From Owenia fusiformis (lineage: Eukaryota > Annelida > Polychaeta > Sabellida > Oweniidae), in contig CAIIXF020000004.1 in assembly GCA_903813345.2 (NCBI GenBank), forward strand, positions 20,866,477 to 20,930,476: a stretch of DNA of 64,000 bases, read 5' to 3'. The position numbers and the translations under genes were made by a program. Below, piece by piece: positions 43,501 to 53,112 of the stretch (position 1 is its first letter; each line of letters opens with the position of its first letter). The notes under the pieces were generated by a model. That model was given only the letters and a program-made list of their open reading frames with translations, was not told the DNA's origin and searched no databases.

Positions 43501-46500
43501 ATTCCTTGGACCTTCCTGGTTCATTTCTTACTCTGCTTGTTTCCATTCTTATTTCTCGCTTGTTCCTTCCTGGTACATTGCTTGTTCCATTCTTATTCCT
43601 TGCTTATTCCTGATTTATTTCTTGCTCTGCTTGTTTCCATTCTAATTCCTTGTTTGTTTCTTCCTGGTGCATCGCTTGTTCTATTCTTATTCCTTTCTTC
43701 TTCCTTCCTGATTCATTGCTTGCTCTACTTGTTCCATTCTTATTCATTGCAACCTTTCTGGTGAGTTGCTTGTTCCATTCTTATTCATTGCTTGTTCCTT
43801 CCTGATTCATTTCTTGCTCTGCTTGTTCCATTTTTATTCATTGCGACCTTCCTAATGAGTTGCTTGTTCCATTCTTATTCCTTCTTTGTTCCTTCCTGGT
43901 GCATTGCTTATTCCATTCTTATTAATTGCTTGTTCCTTCCTGATGCATTGCTCGTTCCTTCCTGATTCATTGCTTGCTCTACTTGTTCCATTCTAATTCC
44001 CTGCTTCTTCCTTACTGATTCGTTGCTAGCTCTGTTTGTTCCAACTTTATTCATTGCTTGTTTCTTCCTTATTCCTTGCTTACTGTTTGATAATCCCTGT
44101 TTAAATTTATGATAATACTTGCCTGCCCCTTCCTAATTCATAATCATTATTAACCAAACCATATTACCACGTACCATACTACTACCATTTTTTAAGTGCC
44201 ATACTTCTACCATTTTTAAGTGCTATTTTTATTGTCACTTTTTGTGTTGAATAGCAGGTGTGCTACCATACAGCACAACAAAGGGAGAAAACATTTCATT
44301 TGTTCAATTTGGTTTATTTACAGATGCAAACGTAGACTGATACTAAGATCTGATTAAGACTTCAGTTTGGTGGGACAGGGATTACAAGGCAGTCATTTTC
44401 CTCTTCATGTATGATAATTATCACTGTGTGCTTTGATTTCCTTTTTGCTTCTTATTTAGTCTATTACCAGATGGCTGCATGTCCTGTAAATTCTTTTTTA
44501 ATTATTTTGTGTCTTAACAAACATCTAATAGATTAAAACAATGATATGTATTAGTAACTGTATGGTATCTTTTGCTGTTTTAGTTTCATCCACAACTGAA
44601 AAGACTGGAGATACTACAGCTACAAAGGAGCCCAACTAGACCCAGAAAACTCTCACTTCAGACACCAAAGAATGTGCCAGTGGTTGACAAGCGAGTGGTA
44701 CAGTCAACAGATGGAAATAAACCGCTTCCCAAACCTAAAACAAATGAGGTTTGTACTAGTGCAAATATTTCATATTTATAATTATATTCATCATGGTATA
44801 TACAATTCTTATTGTTGTTTACTAATTCATAAGGAAAACTTAAGTTTATGTTATTGTACAATTTTTTAGCTTGTATAGGATGGTCCCTTGTTTCTTGAAT
44901 TAAACCCATATTATATATATCTCAGTAAATAACCTTGATATACATTCAGAGAGTAAACCAGGGCTGCAGTTAACAGTTAGCAAAAAGTCCCACCTCTTAA
45001 ATTGAATAAACCCCATATTAAATCTCTCTCAGTAAATAACCTTAATATTTATTTATTTTCAGAAAGCAATTTAGGGCAACAGTTAAGGCTATATGGAAAA
45101 TTTCCACATGGAATATCATATTGTCTCTTGAATGAAACTCATATTAAGTCCCTCAGTAAATAATCTCTATATATTTTCAGAAACAACTCATGCATGGAAT
45201 ATGTATTATACAGTGCATTGAAATAGATCCTGTGTTGCGTCCTTCTTGGTAAACAACATTATAATATATTTTCAGAAGGTGACAGGTCCACAGATAAGCC
45301 TGTACAAAGAAGTGTTATCAAGACAAAGAAAGCAGAACATCCGAATGAAAGAACTCATGAATGACAGACCAACTTCTGATCAAACTGACTCATCCAATCC
45401 TGAAGACTCTGATAGCACTGACCCTAAAAAGCCTCTAAAGTCAAAACGCAAAAACGTCTCTCAAGAACCAAAGGACTTCAGAAGAGATATTATTGAATCT
45501 GATAAATCTTGTGTTGATTCAAAACAAAGGTCAAGTGATTCTAAAGCAAAGATTTTGTGTCCTTACAAAATTGCATTTGTTGATTCTGATCATCAGTCAA
45601 GTGAGGATGAGGCTAGAAAATCTCAAAGTGAGGTTAAAACATCTCAGAGTGAGGCTAGAAAATCTCAAAGCGAGGATAATACATCTCGGAGTGAGGCCAG
45701 AAAAGCTCAAAGTGAGGATAGAAATTCCCAAAGAAAATGGCAAAGCCCAAATATTGAAATAAACACCAATGCAGGAAAAGTTGATACTAAATGTGGAGAA
45801 TATACAGGGGAAGAAGTTGATAAACTTGTTGGGAAAAGGATGTCAAAAATAGAAACCAACAAAAAAGGAGGGCTTGGATACAAAATCAAAAGAAAAAGCA
45901 TTGAATCTAAAAGACCAGTGAAATATGGATCCCCATACCCCCTTTATGAAGATAATCCAGACAGAAAGGAGTGTAATGAAAATGTAAAAGATGATAAGGG
46001 TAAAAGAAAGTATAAAAGGAGTGAACAGGCAATACACTATGCTCTCATGGTTGACGATAGTGATGCAAGTGGGTTTTCACCTAATGTAGGGAGAAATGTG
46101 AAACAGCAAATTGTGAAACGTGAGCGTATGAAGCAACAACAAAATGTGAATCAGCAAAATTTGTTTCAGGAAAATGAAAATCAAGGAATTAAATTGTTTA
46201 AAAATATTGACAAGAAGGAGAAACAACCAATCAGCAAACCCAAAAGAGCATGGATCCAAAAATCACGGAATCAGTCGAAACCTGAAGCTCTTTATGAAAA
46301 TGTAGGTCAACATGTGAATCAAGAAATGCGTGATTGCAACCAGGCTCAATTGGACAATGAAATCCAAGAAACACATGTTGATAATGTTGAAAAACAAAAG
46401 TTTGAATGTCAAAATACAGAAAGTTTTGGCAAGTCCAAACAGATCCCATTTAAGAGACAAGATTCAGATAGTTTGTTCAATATCTCAATTGTCAAAGGTC

Positions 46501-48638
46501 ATGGTTCAACATACAAGGTTTTCAAGGAGCCTTCCATGAAAGGGACCCCTTATAAGGAGCTAGACAATATTCAGTCAGATGTTGATGTACCTTTAAATAA
46601 ATGCCCACGTCCTAGTTGTGCACGGTGCACAAAAGATAAATATAAAGTTCTGTCCCAAGCCAATTCTGAAGTCAAAGATCAAGTGGAGCTATTGTCATAT
46701 AAATCCATACCGACTACTCCAAAACAAGTACATGAATCTCAAACACATATCACTGAATCTCTGAAACAACCCATAGAAGTTCCAAAACATCAATTTGAAC
46801 ATCTGAAACAACATTCTGATCCCTCAAAACAGCCTGTCAAGAAGCATCCTATTCAATCTAATGATCGACCAATTGAATCAAGCATGAGTGAAACTACAAA
46901 GGCTGCTATTGCTTCACCACCAAAACTACAAAGAAAACATTTTCTACAAGCAAGTCCTGGATACAGTACTTCTGCCATGCAGGTCGCATATGATGAAGAT
47001 TCAATCAAACTACACGATAGATATGGACTTTGTGAGGGAACGGAAATGATCCAGAAACCAATATCAGCTAAGACTTTTACCACTAAAAAGTCTAAGTATG
47101 TGGATCATGTACCATTTTCTATTGTTGACACAACTCCCAGGGATGCCTCTATAGCAACAGATGTAACCACTGCAAATGCTGTCAAAACTGCAAATATTGA
47201 TTCTTGTTGTTTGGTTAACCAGGAAAGAGTCGCTATAGTTGTTACAGAAGCAGAAGAAAACAACCTGGCAAGCAATTATTCTATTGCCACCTCTGCTTAC
47301 ACAATGGCAACCAATGATGATGTCAAAGCAACACGTAGTAATGAACAATCTGATGCCATGGCAACAGAATGTCATAGCAATCAGACACCTGCTTCTCTAG
47401 ATTTACCACCTTTAGAGTCTGTGGATGATTTCATGGCCCGTTTCCTTTCTAAGGAGATTCCTAAAGAGCCAAACAAGCCAAGGGAAGACATTTCCACAAC
47501 CATGACTGATAAAAGCAAACTAAATATCGATGAAAAAGATGTGTTCACCATGGTGAGTGACATACCACATCACAAAGTTTCCTTCTCTGATGATGAAAAT
47601 GTTGATGGTTTTCTGAGTCGTTGCCTTGGTAACCAAGCTTCGGGAAAGGTAATTCCTAGTGAGGTATCTTCAAGAAGTGCTACTAAAGATGATGATAGTG
47701 GTATCCTTAGCAACAGCAACACATCAGGTTCATCAAGCAATCAGTCCCATGGCAACAATAATCATAGCGACCAAATCAAAAACCATGAAAACCGATCAGA
47801 CATGAACATTTTAAATGGACATGAAGCAGCTTCAAATAAAGGAATGTCAAGCTCAACGCCATCTATCCCAGAGTTATTAGAACGGCAGCCCATTACATTT
47901 AGAAAATCAAGTGCAGATATACAAAAGTTGAAATTTGGGATCAAGAGATCACTTGAATTCGAAACAAAACCATCTAAGCACATAAGGAGGTCCTCCAGTC
48001 CTGCACTACCATACGACCCAGAATCAAACATAATAACAAAGATGAAGAAAATGACTCGCGGATTTGGAATCAGTAATATACATTCAAGACGTCTGTCTAC
48101 TGACTACAGATATGAAGTGAAAGCTGACAATAAGGAAGCCAAAGACTACAAAGCCCTTTTTGGGGATGCTTTAACGAAAAAATATCCCACCCCAATAGTC
48201 GGCAATCCAAGTTTTCCGAAATCCCAAGAGGACGAGCAGATTACGAAACTGCAAGATCTTCAACAAAAAACGCAACAAGCTAAAATGCTGTTGCAAACTA
48301 TGAAGCGCCAGACATCGCTATCATCGCAAAAGTCTGAAAGCGAGCGGGAAAAACAAGAAATTAAACTTAAACAGCAAGAAGAAATATTACTAAATATTGC
48401 TGAGATTTTATACGAGACTTCCAGCCCTAATTTAACAGTGTCAGTTGCCATGGAAACCATCAAAAATTGCTTAGAGACCAATTTGGGCACAGCTCAGTAC
48501 TTAGACTTGTACAGCGATGTGAAAGTTGGATTGGCGTTAAATCATCCATTTTGTTACATTAAAGCTGGAATAGATACAGAAGCTTTGCCATATTTTCCCC
48601 TAGTCCTTCAGCTTTTCAAATTGGAGAAAATGGAATAG
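37280..48638 (+). CDS. NIMA-related (NEK) Ser/Thr kinase, complete spliced gene
   Basis: Seven coding exons, 37280-37538, 38646-38771, 39834-39987, 40752-40889, 41959-42175, 44584-44748 and 45276-48638, join in phase to 1473 residues. All kinase landmarks are present: Gly-loop GTGTFG (12-17), Lys34 in YVIKEI, HRD with Asp129, DFG at 147-149, and [11 protein letters not shown] at 164-174, followed by [19 protein letters not shown]. Wording such as [10 protein letters not shown] and [10 protein letters not shown] is typical of the NEK1/3/4/5 group; these kinases act at cilia, centrosomes and in DNA damage signalling. The tail (354-1473) is polar, Ser/Lys/Gln-rich and probably disordered, with a likely coiled coil near 1355-1420 and a more conserved-looking end. 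All catalytic residues are intact, so it should be active. I cannot assign the paralogue from the tail, so no symbol is given. Confidence 0.9.
37837..38578. mobile_element. Fold-back element in NEK intron 1, arms about 330 bp
   Basis: atcctgttcccggactttgg pairs with the right end (atagtcctggaacgggat), and long inner parts match inversely, for example ggttataacggaatttcccg with cgggaaattccgttataacc. It occupies most of the 1.1-kb intron and would form a large hairpin in the pre-mRNA. Confidence 0.88.
38646..38771 (+). CDS. NEK kinase exon 2
   Basis: Acceptor tgtatttcaag, donor gtgagt. GT completes Gly87, then [20 protein letters not shown] and [20 protein letters not shown], ending with R and the first base of the catalytic Asp codon. 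The phase-1 break inside HRD is completed by the next exon. Confidence 0.9.
38807..39025. mobile_element. GTAGCCAG-type short element, copy 3 (degenerate)
   Basis: Ends ggcgtagccagca and ctggctatgccc, with a G-run (38974) and a C-run of about 20 near the right end. Confidence 0.5.
39071..39265. mobile_element. GTAGCCAG-type short element, copy 4 (best preserved)
   Basis: The 15-base ends caggcccgtagccag and ctggctacgggcctg are exact inverses. Inside are ggggttcacttttcc and runs of G and C. It is next to copy 3 in NEK intron 2. Confidence 0.75.
39834..39987 (+). CDS. NEK kinase exon 3 (HRD Asp to activation loop)
   Basis: Acceptor cattcatttcag-type (tttcatttcag). It carries Asp129, [34 protein letters not shown] and the first two bases of Pro180. 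The donor is the U12-type gtatccttt, not the major-class consensus. If the intron is read through, translation stops at 40034-40036. Confidence 0.9.
39988..40751 (+). other. U12-type (minor spliceosome) GT-AG intron
   Basis: The 5' end is gtatccttt, the U12 donor consensus. Near the 3' end caccttgac resembles the U12 branch site, with the branch A at 40741, 10 bases from the AG; there is almost no polypyrimidine tract beyond it. Splicing here completes Pro180 and gives [12 protein letters not shown], the expected NEK sequence. No major-class donor near 39990 would do so. The other introns seen in the window have ordinary donors. Confidence 0.88.
40560..40660. mobile_element. GTAGCCAG-type short element, copy 5
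   Basis: It runs from agggccgtaggggga to aactggctacgggcctg inside the U12 intron, about 100 bases. The left end is shortened. Confidence 0.5.
40752..40889 (+). CDS. NEK kinase exon 4
   Basis: Acceptor ctccccag, donor gtaagt. The first base completes Pro180 and the exon reads [40 protein letters not shown] and YAPIP. This is kinase subdomains IX-X. Confidence 0.9.
41959..42175 (+). CDS. NEK kinase exon 5 (end of kinase domain)
   Basis: Acceptor atttccag, donor gtatgt. It encodes [20 protein letters not shown] and RPSAEEIL (subdomain XI with its Arg), then a basic helix [14 protein letters not shown] and an acidic SGGESEKEN linker. Confidence 0.9.
42220..44110 (+). repeat. Pyrimidine-rich minisatellite in a NEK intron, unit about 44 bp
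   Basis: Roughly 40 degenerate copies of cattgcttgttccattctta and ttccttgcttgttccttcct plus gatg. The plus (coding) strand is strongly C/T-biased, with few AG dinucleotides (mostly in gatgagttgc and gtgtagattgc variants). It starts about 45 bases after the donor at 42176 and does not copy exon sequence. Open frames over it are repeat products. Confidence 0.9.
44584..44748 (+). CDS. NEK exon 6 (linker)
   Basis: 55 codons, phase 0 to 0, acceptor ctgttttag and donor gtttgt. Basic, Pro-containing linker beginning [20 protein letters not shown]. There is no domain in it that I recognise; it is placed by phase and by the open reading frame across it. Confidence 0.75.
45276..48638 (+). CDS. NEK last exon, long disordered tail
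   Basis: Acceptor tattttcag; 1120 codons to TAG at 48636-48638. It starts [20 protein letters not shown], the kind of helix that follows the kinase domain in NEK1-like proteins. Degenerate copies of EARKSQSE occur around 45610-45720. The C-terminal part has heptad-like [20 protein letters not shown], then [20 protein letters not shown] and a hydrophobic end. The frame stays open for 3.4 kb, which is strong evidence of coding. Confidence 0.88.
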   Translation, partial: KVTGPQISLYKEVLSRQRKQNIRMKELMNDRPTSDQTDSSNPEDSDSTDPKKPLKSKRKNVSQEPKDFRRDIIESDKSCVDSKQRSSDSKAKILCPYKIAFVDSDHQSSEDEARKSQSEVKTSQSEARKSQSEDNTSRSEARKAQSEDRNSQRKWQSPNIEINTNAGKVDTKCGEYTGEEVDKLVGKRMSKIETNKKGGLGYKIKRKSIESKRPVKYGSPYPLYEDNPDRKECNENVKDDKGKRKYKRSEQAIHYALMVDDSDASGFSPNVGRNVKQQIVKRERMKQQQNVNQQNLFQENENQGIKLFKNIDKKEKQPISKPKRAWIQKSRNQSKPEALYENVGQHVNQEMRDCNQAQLDNEIQETHVDNVEKQKFECQNTESFGKSKQIPFKRQDSDSLFNISIVKGHGSTYKVFKEPSMKGTPYKELDNIQSDVDVPLNKCPRPSCARCTKDKYKVLSQANSEVKDQVELLSYKSIPTTPKQVHESQTHITESLKQPIEVPKHQFEHLKQHSDPSKQPVKKHPIQSNDRPIESSMSETTKAAIASPPKLQRKHFLQASPGYSTSAMQVAYDEDSIKLHDRYGLCEGTEMIQKPISAKTFTTKKSKYVDHVPFSIVDTTPRDASIATDVTTANAVKTANIDSCCLVNQERVAIVVTEAEENNLASNYSIATSAYTMATNDDVKATRSNEQSDAMATECHSNQTPASLDLPPLESVDDFMARFLSKEIPKEPNKPREDISTTMTDKSKLNIDEKDVFTMVSDIPHHKVSFSDDENVDGFLSRCLGNQASGKVIPSEVSSRSATKDDDSGILSNSNTSGSSSNQSHGNNNHSDQIKNHENRSDMNILNGHEAASNKGMSSSTPSIPELLERQPITFRKSSADIQKLKFGIKRSLEFETKPSKHIRRSSSPALPYDPESNIITKMKKMTRGFGISNIHSRRLSTDYRYEVKADNKEAKDYKALFGDALTKKYPTPIVGNPSFPKSQEDEQITKLQDLQQKTQQAKMLLQTMKRQTSLSSQKSESEREKQEIKLKQQEEILLNIAEILYETSSPNLTVSVAMETIKNCLETNLGTAQYLDLYSDVKVGLALNHPFCYIKAGIDTEALPYFPLVLQLFKLEKME

Positions 48639-48757
48639 ACTAGAGATTGAAAGTTAGAACAGAATGAAGTGAAGTAAATAATGTTGATAAATATAACATA
48701 CAAAATAAGAATTTATTTAAAAGTGAAATGGAAAATGAAGTTAGATAGATCTACCTC

Positions 48758-49589
48758 CACAGGCTGGTATCGAAATATTTGTCCGCTGTGACGGAGCATG
48801 CTATTTTTCATAAAAACACTAAGAATACTTCACGATTTATTTTTTAACTCATATGTTTTGTTATACCATACAAAATTACTTACTCCATGCAATGGATATA
48901 TCATTTGCGGGTAACTTTCACTTCTGTTTGAAGTCCAATTACGCTGGGAAGAAAAGCTATTGAAAATGGCGCCGGAGTATCATACTTCAAAATGTACCAT
49001 TTCTTGTTTAACTTTCTAATGGCACGATATAGTGACACAATAATATTTACACATGGTTTCAGCATAACTATGAAGGTATAAATGAAATGTTGATGTATTT
49101 GGACTTTTTAATTCTTTTATAAAAAATAATGTTTAATTTTTTTGTCCGCTGTGACGGAGCAGTTGCAAATGTAAACTGTGAAAATGCTCCGTCACAGCGG
49201 ACAAAAAATATTAATATTATTTTTTATCAAAAAAATTAAAAAGACCCAATGCATTAATATCTCATTAATACATTCAGAGTTATGTTGAAAACATATGTTA
49301 ATATTATCGTGTCACTATATCATGCCATTAAAAAGTTAAAAAAGAAATGGTACATTTTAGAGTTTGATACTCTGGCGCCGTTTTCAATAGATTTTACTCC
49401 TAGCGTTATTGGACTTCAAACAGAAGTGAAGGTTACACGCAAATGATATATCCATTGCATGGAGTAAGTAATTATCTTTGATATAACGAAACATATGAGT
49501 TAAAAAATAAGTCGTGAAGCATTCTTAGTGTTTTTATGAAAAAAAGCATGCTCCGTCACAGCGGACAAATCTTTCGATACCAGCCTGTG
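48758..49589. mobile_element. Fold-back element (CACAGGCTGGTATCGAAA family), copy 2, uninterrupted
   Basis: 832 bases from cacaggctggtatcgaaat to atttgtccgc-type right end ctttcgataccagcctgtg. A near-perfect 5-bp duplication (ACCTC / ACCTT) borders it. The arms are about 400 bp, with the inner tttgtccgctgtgacggagc palindrome at 49139-49203. It lies 120 bases after the NEK stop codon and would be in the 3' untranslated region if the signals at 50258 are used. Confidence 0.9.
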
Positions 49590-50257
49590 ACCTTGTCCCA
49601 ACTGCGGAACTAAAATAAAATAATGGAAACCAAATCTAAAAAAAAGTATTTTTTAAAGTATGTATTATTTAAAATGATCAATTGAAATCTATTGAAAAGG
49701 AGATACATCAAAGGGAAGCGCCAAATTTCTCTTTAAAGAAAAGCTCAAACACGTAATTGTTCATGTATTTACAGATTTCAAATTAATTTGTACAAAATGT
49801 CTTTAAATGCTGTTGTTTCTTCAGATATTAAAGAGATGTTCCCTAATATTTTCTATTTTTGTGAGTTTCATGCAGTTAAATGATAAAATAATCTGATAAT
49901 GAAATCAACATAAATCACAGAAAAGTTTTTAATATCAACTTTAAAAAGCAATATTTATGTCAATAATTTAGCATTTTCTCCTTTCTTCTCCAGCTTTTAA
50001 ATAGTTTCGGTGCCCGGCTGTGCACCTCATTTCCTTGGCAATGTTTAAAATTTATTACATATGAACAGAAAGAGAAATATGGATTGTACCTTTAAATCAC
50101 ATTTTTATACAAGGGTTCATGTAATTCTGCACCACTCATTTGCTTATGACATGTATATGTGTTTGTTATTTTGGTATTTAGAGTTTATTTTTGTGTTAAT
50201 TGTACTTTTATAAAATAATGCATGTATTTTTGATAAAAATTTTACACATTTTGAGTG

Positions 50258-50277
50258 AATAAAATTTTTGGAATAAA
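50258..50277 (+). terminator. Candidate NEK polyadenylation signals
   Basis: AATAAA occurs at 50258-50263 and 50272-50277, followed by gtttttttgtg, a U/GU-rich stretch. They are the most convincing pair after the NEK stop codon, implying a 3' untranslated region of about 1.6 kb. Confidence 0.5.
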
Positions 50278-50279
50278 TG

Positions 50280-52938
50280 TTTTTTTGTGAATTTAAATAT
50301 TTCTTTAGTAACAACCAAGAAAATCAAATACACTTTCCAAATTATGAAATAAAATTGTTTATTATTTAAAGGTAATGCCCATGTCAACTTGTCAAATTGC
50401 AATGTCATGCTAATCTTCAACACATTAGTCTCACCTTCCACCTTAAGATTGCTAAATCAAATTACATTATTGAAAAATCCAGGACTTGTTGATTAAAGGC
50501 AGAATCAGATCTTAGGGAGCGTCAAATTTGCAAGCAATATGTACAATTGATCAAACAATGTTTTCTTTACAATATCGCCCAAAAGATCTGTGGTATGTTA
50601 TCAGTTGGTAAAGTTATTTAAAGTTCAAAGTATAAAGATGGGGAGATGTTTAAATTCTCCCAAATAATAAGCATGTCAACCATTGATATAGCTAAATGGT
50701 TGCATTATTATACTTGGTGTCATTTTTGAAAATACACAAGAAATGACGAGTCCAAAATATTCTATAAACAGTTTTCGTCAAGATGAAGCACCAAAGTAAT
50801 TGCTAGATGTGATTCTGCCTTAAATTGCATCATGCATATTGATATATAACATATTTGCTGTGAACAATTATCAACAAAACTTTTACTCAAAATTTCAGTT
50901 TTCAACAGGATCTCATAGGTGAAGCAGATAGCAACCCTTTGGCTTACATTAAGAGAGAGTTTTAATCTGAGTTGGAGATAACAATTTGACCGGAATAGTG
51001 ATTTTAAGCTTTAGTAATGAATTTCAACAGAGACCATGACATGTACTCTTTTGGGCCATTTAGATCTTATCAGCATCATCTGTTTATTAATTCCTCCTAT
51101 TCTGAGGGTCTAATGAACAAGACTTTGATACTCAGGGGGTCATTTACAGAAACTTCGTAAAGTTACGAATTCTTAAATCAATTGCTGTAACCACGGATAT
51201 ATCGACGACACAGTAAGAGAACAATGGAATTCTTAACTTTACAAGTTTCTGTTAACACCCATCATATGCACATAAGGACCCACACGGAATTACTGTATTG
51301 AGGGTACTATTCCTGTATTCAGACTCCATTCTTCCATGAATTTGCTCCCTGGAGTAGACATCAGCTCAATGAGAGACCCCATCGACATAAATATGTACAA
51401 AAATGTATGTGCGAACCCTAGCACTATCACAAACAAGCTTATGGCACAATGGGTTGTAGTTAGGTGTTTTAGTACACCTAGTGACCTAGATCTATACTGT
51501 AGACTGTGAACAGTGGAATAACAATTTTGATGCTGATTATATTAAAGTGACCCCAAAAGTAGCTGTGTAAGGCCTTTACTAAGATTTCCTTTAAAGATGA
51601 GTCATTGAATTTTGATTGAGTAGCTGGATTTTTTCAACAGTATTCTTAGTATTCCTATTATTTAAGGCTGGATCAAGGATCATCAAAGAATGTAAATGAA
51701 GCTCTCTTTTAAAAAGCAAAATCAGACTTGGAAAGGGTAGTGTTTTAGTGGATGGAAGATACATTTGGGAATTTATTTGTGTGAGTGCTCTTTCTTTATA
51801 TTGAATTTTAAGCCATCTCTAGACATTCCATCCTTTGAAAACAAACAAATATGGAGAAATGTATTTAACATTTTTTTTTATTTGCATTTGAAGCTCACAT
51901 ATACTTAATTAATAATTACCCCCTCCTTGGTAAAAAGAGGAGATATTGCAAATACTGTACAATCAACAAACTAAACAGCAATAACCTCAATAATTAATAT
52001 CAATTAATCAAACAATTAAAGAGATTTGTCGTTGTATTTAACATACAAGTTAGAGGATTAAACAACATTACAAAGCATTAAAGGGTGACGCATATCGTTT
52101 AGCAAATCGAACGCTCGTTTCTGGTGTTGCTCACCGTTTAGTATAAAAGGCCCGATCCCGGAATAATACTCAAGGGTTCACAGGTTCGAGGTCGTTGTGT
52201 CAACACCTCTAACTGTTATATAGCATAAGTATATTATAGATCGTCACACATTTATAAAAGGGTGATTTTTATTTTGACAAATCAATTCCACATTTATGGG
52301 TGAAGTTTCAGGATCTTCTATTTGTGTACAATAAGGAAAAATTGGCATCTAAATTTCCCCATAACGTAATAGCACACAGCTTAGCATATGAAATATCCTA
52401 CAAATGAAACAAAGCAAGACAAACCGGTTTCTAATACAAGGATTTATATTGGCTGTTGTACATGTATTCTTTGAACGCAATCACTCTTTGGATAACGTTT
52501 TCAAAATCATTATAAACGGATTACTTTATCTCAAAGACAATTTCAATGAACTGGATTTCACAGAACTCCCCTTATTTCTTAAAAATGAACTGATCCAGTT
52601 TTTTCGCCTGGAGCCGCCATATTGTTTTTATACGGGATGCTAATCGGAACCCTTTAACATAAAAATGAAACAACCAATGAATTGTTACAGAAGTGTAACA
52701 GTTGTTACAGATGTCATCATCAAGCATCACTCACAAAAAAGGGGACTATAACATCTGTCATCATTTCTTGATGGTGACATATAAAATTCTGGTTTGTATT
52801 TAACAAAGAACACACTCGTTTAAACGCCTTTATAAGTTATGTAGTTAACAATTTTGCAAATTCATTCCTTCATAATATTAAAAAAGTGACCAATTACTGT
52901 TTTAAATTTTATAAATAGTTCTTAATGCTTTAAAATCA
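50280..52938. other. Intergenic or UPF3 3' untranslated sequence, no gene seen
   Basis: AT-rich, with no recognisable exon in either strand. A 79-codon frame at 52404-52643 has no features or splice context. A worn TGTCACC-type fragment lies near 52690-52790 (acatctgtcatcatttc, gatggtgacat). A UPF3 polyadenylation signal was not found with confidence. Confidence 0.45.
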
Positions 52939-53112
52939 TCAACTTTCATTTTTATTTGGAGCATCATCTGGGTGCTTTTTGTCTCTTGTTTGACCTTTAT
53001 TGTCACCTTGACCTTTTGGGTCAGCACGACCTTTAGAGTCACCGTGACCTTCAGTCTTTTCTTTTTGTCTCCGTAATGCACCTGGCACATAGACAGCCCT
53101 CTCAGGCCTATC
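52939..53112 (-). CDS. UPF3: UPF3 last coding exon with EJC-binding motif
   Basis: Acceptor caatttccag, then DRPERAVYVPGALRRQKEKT, a Gly/Lys/Asp-rich tail and TGA at 52941-52939. In UPF3B this region contacts the eIF4A3-MAGOH-Y14 core. The core residues (RP, Y, PGA, R) are kept, which argues for EJC-dependent decay in this animal. Confidence 0.93.
   Translation of the reverse strand, partial: DRPERAVYVPGALRRQKEKTEGHGDSKGRADPKGQGDNKGQTRDKKHPDDAPNKNES

Noticed and set aside
42200-43764. Several open frames rich in Leu, Phe and Ser in the NEK intron, resembling membrane proteins
   Set aside because: They are translations of the pyrimidine-rich minisatellite, in an intron between two in-phase exons.
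52180-52215. tRNA or tRNA-derived SINE, because of ggttcgaggtcg
   Set aside because: A single B-box-like string without an A box at the right distance or cloverleaf pairing.
52404-52643. 79-codon frame as a small gene
   Set aside because: No recognisable domain, unremarkable start context, and located in sequence without other coding signals.
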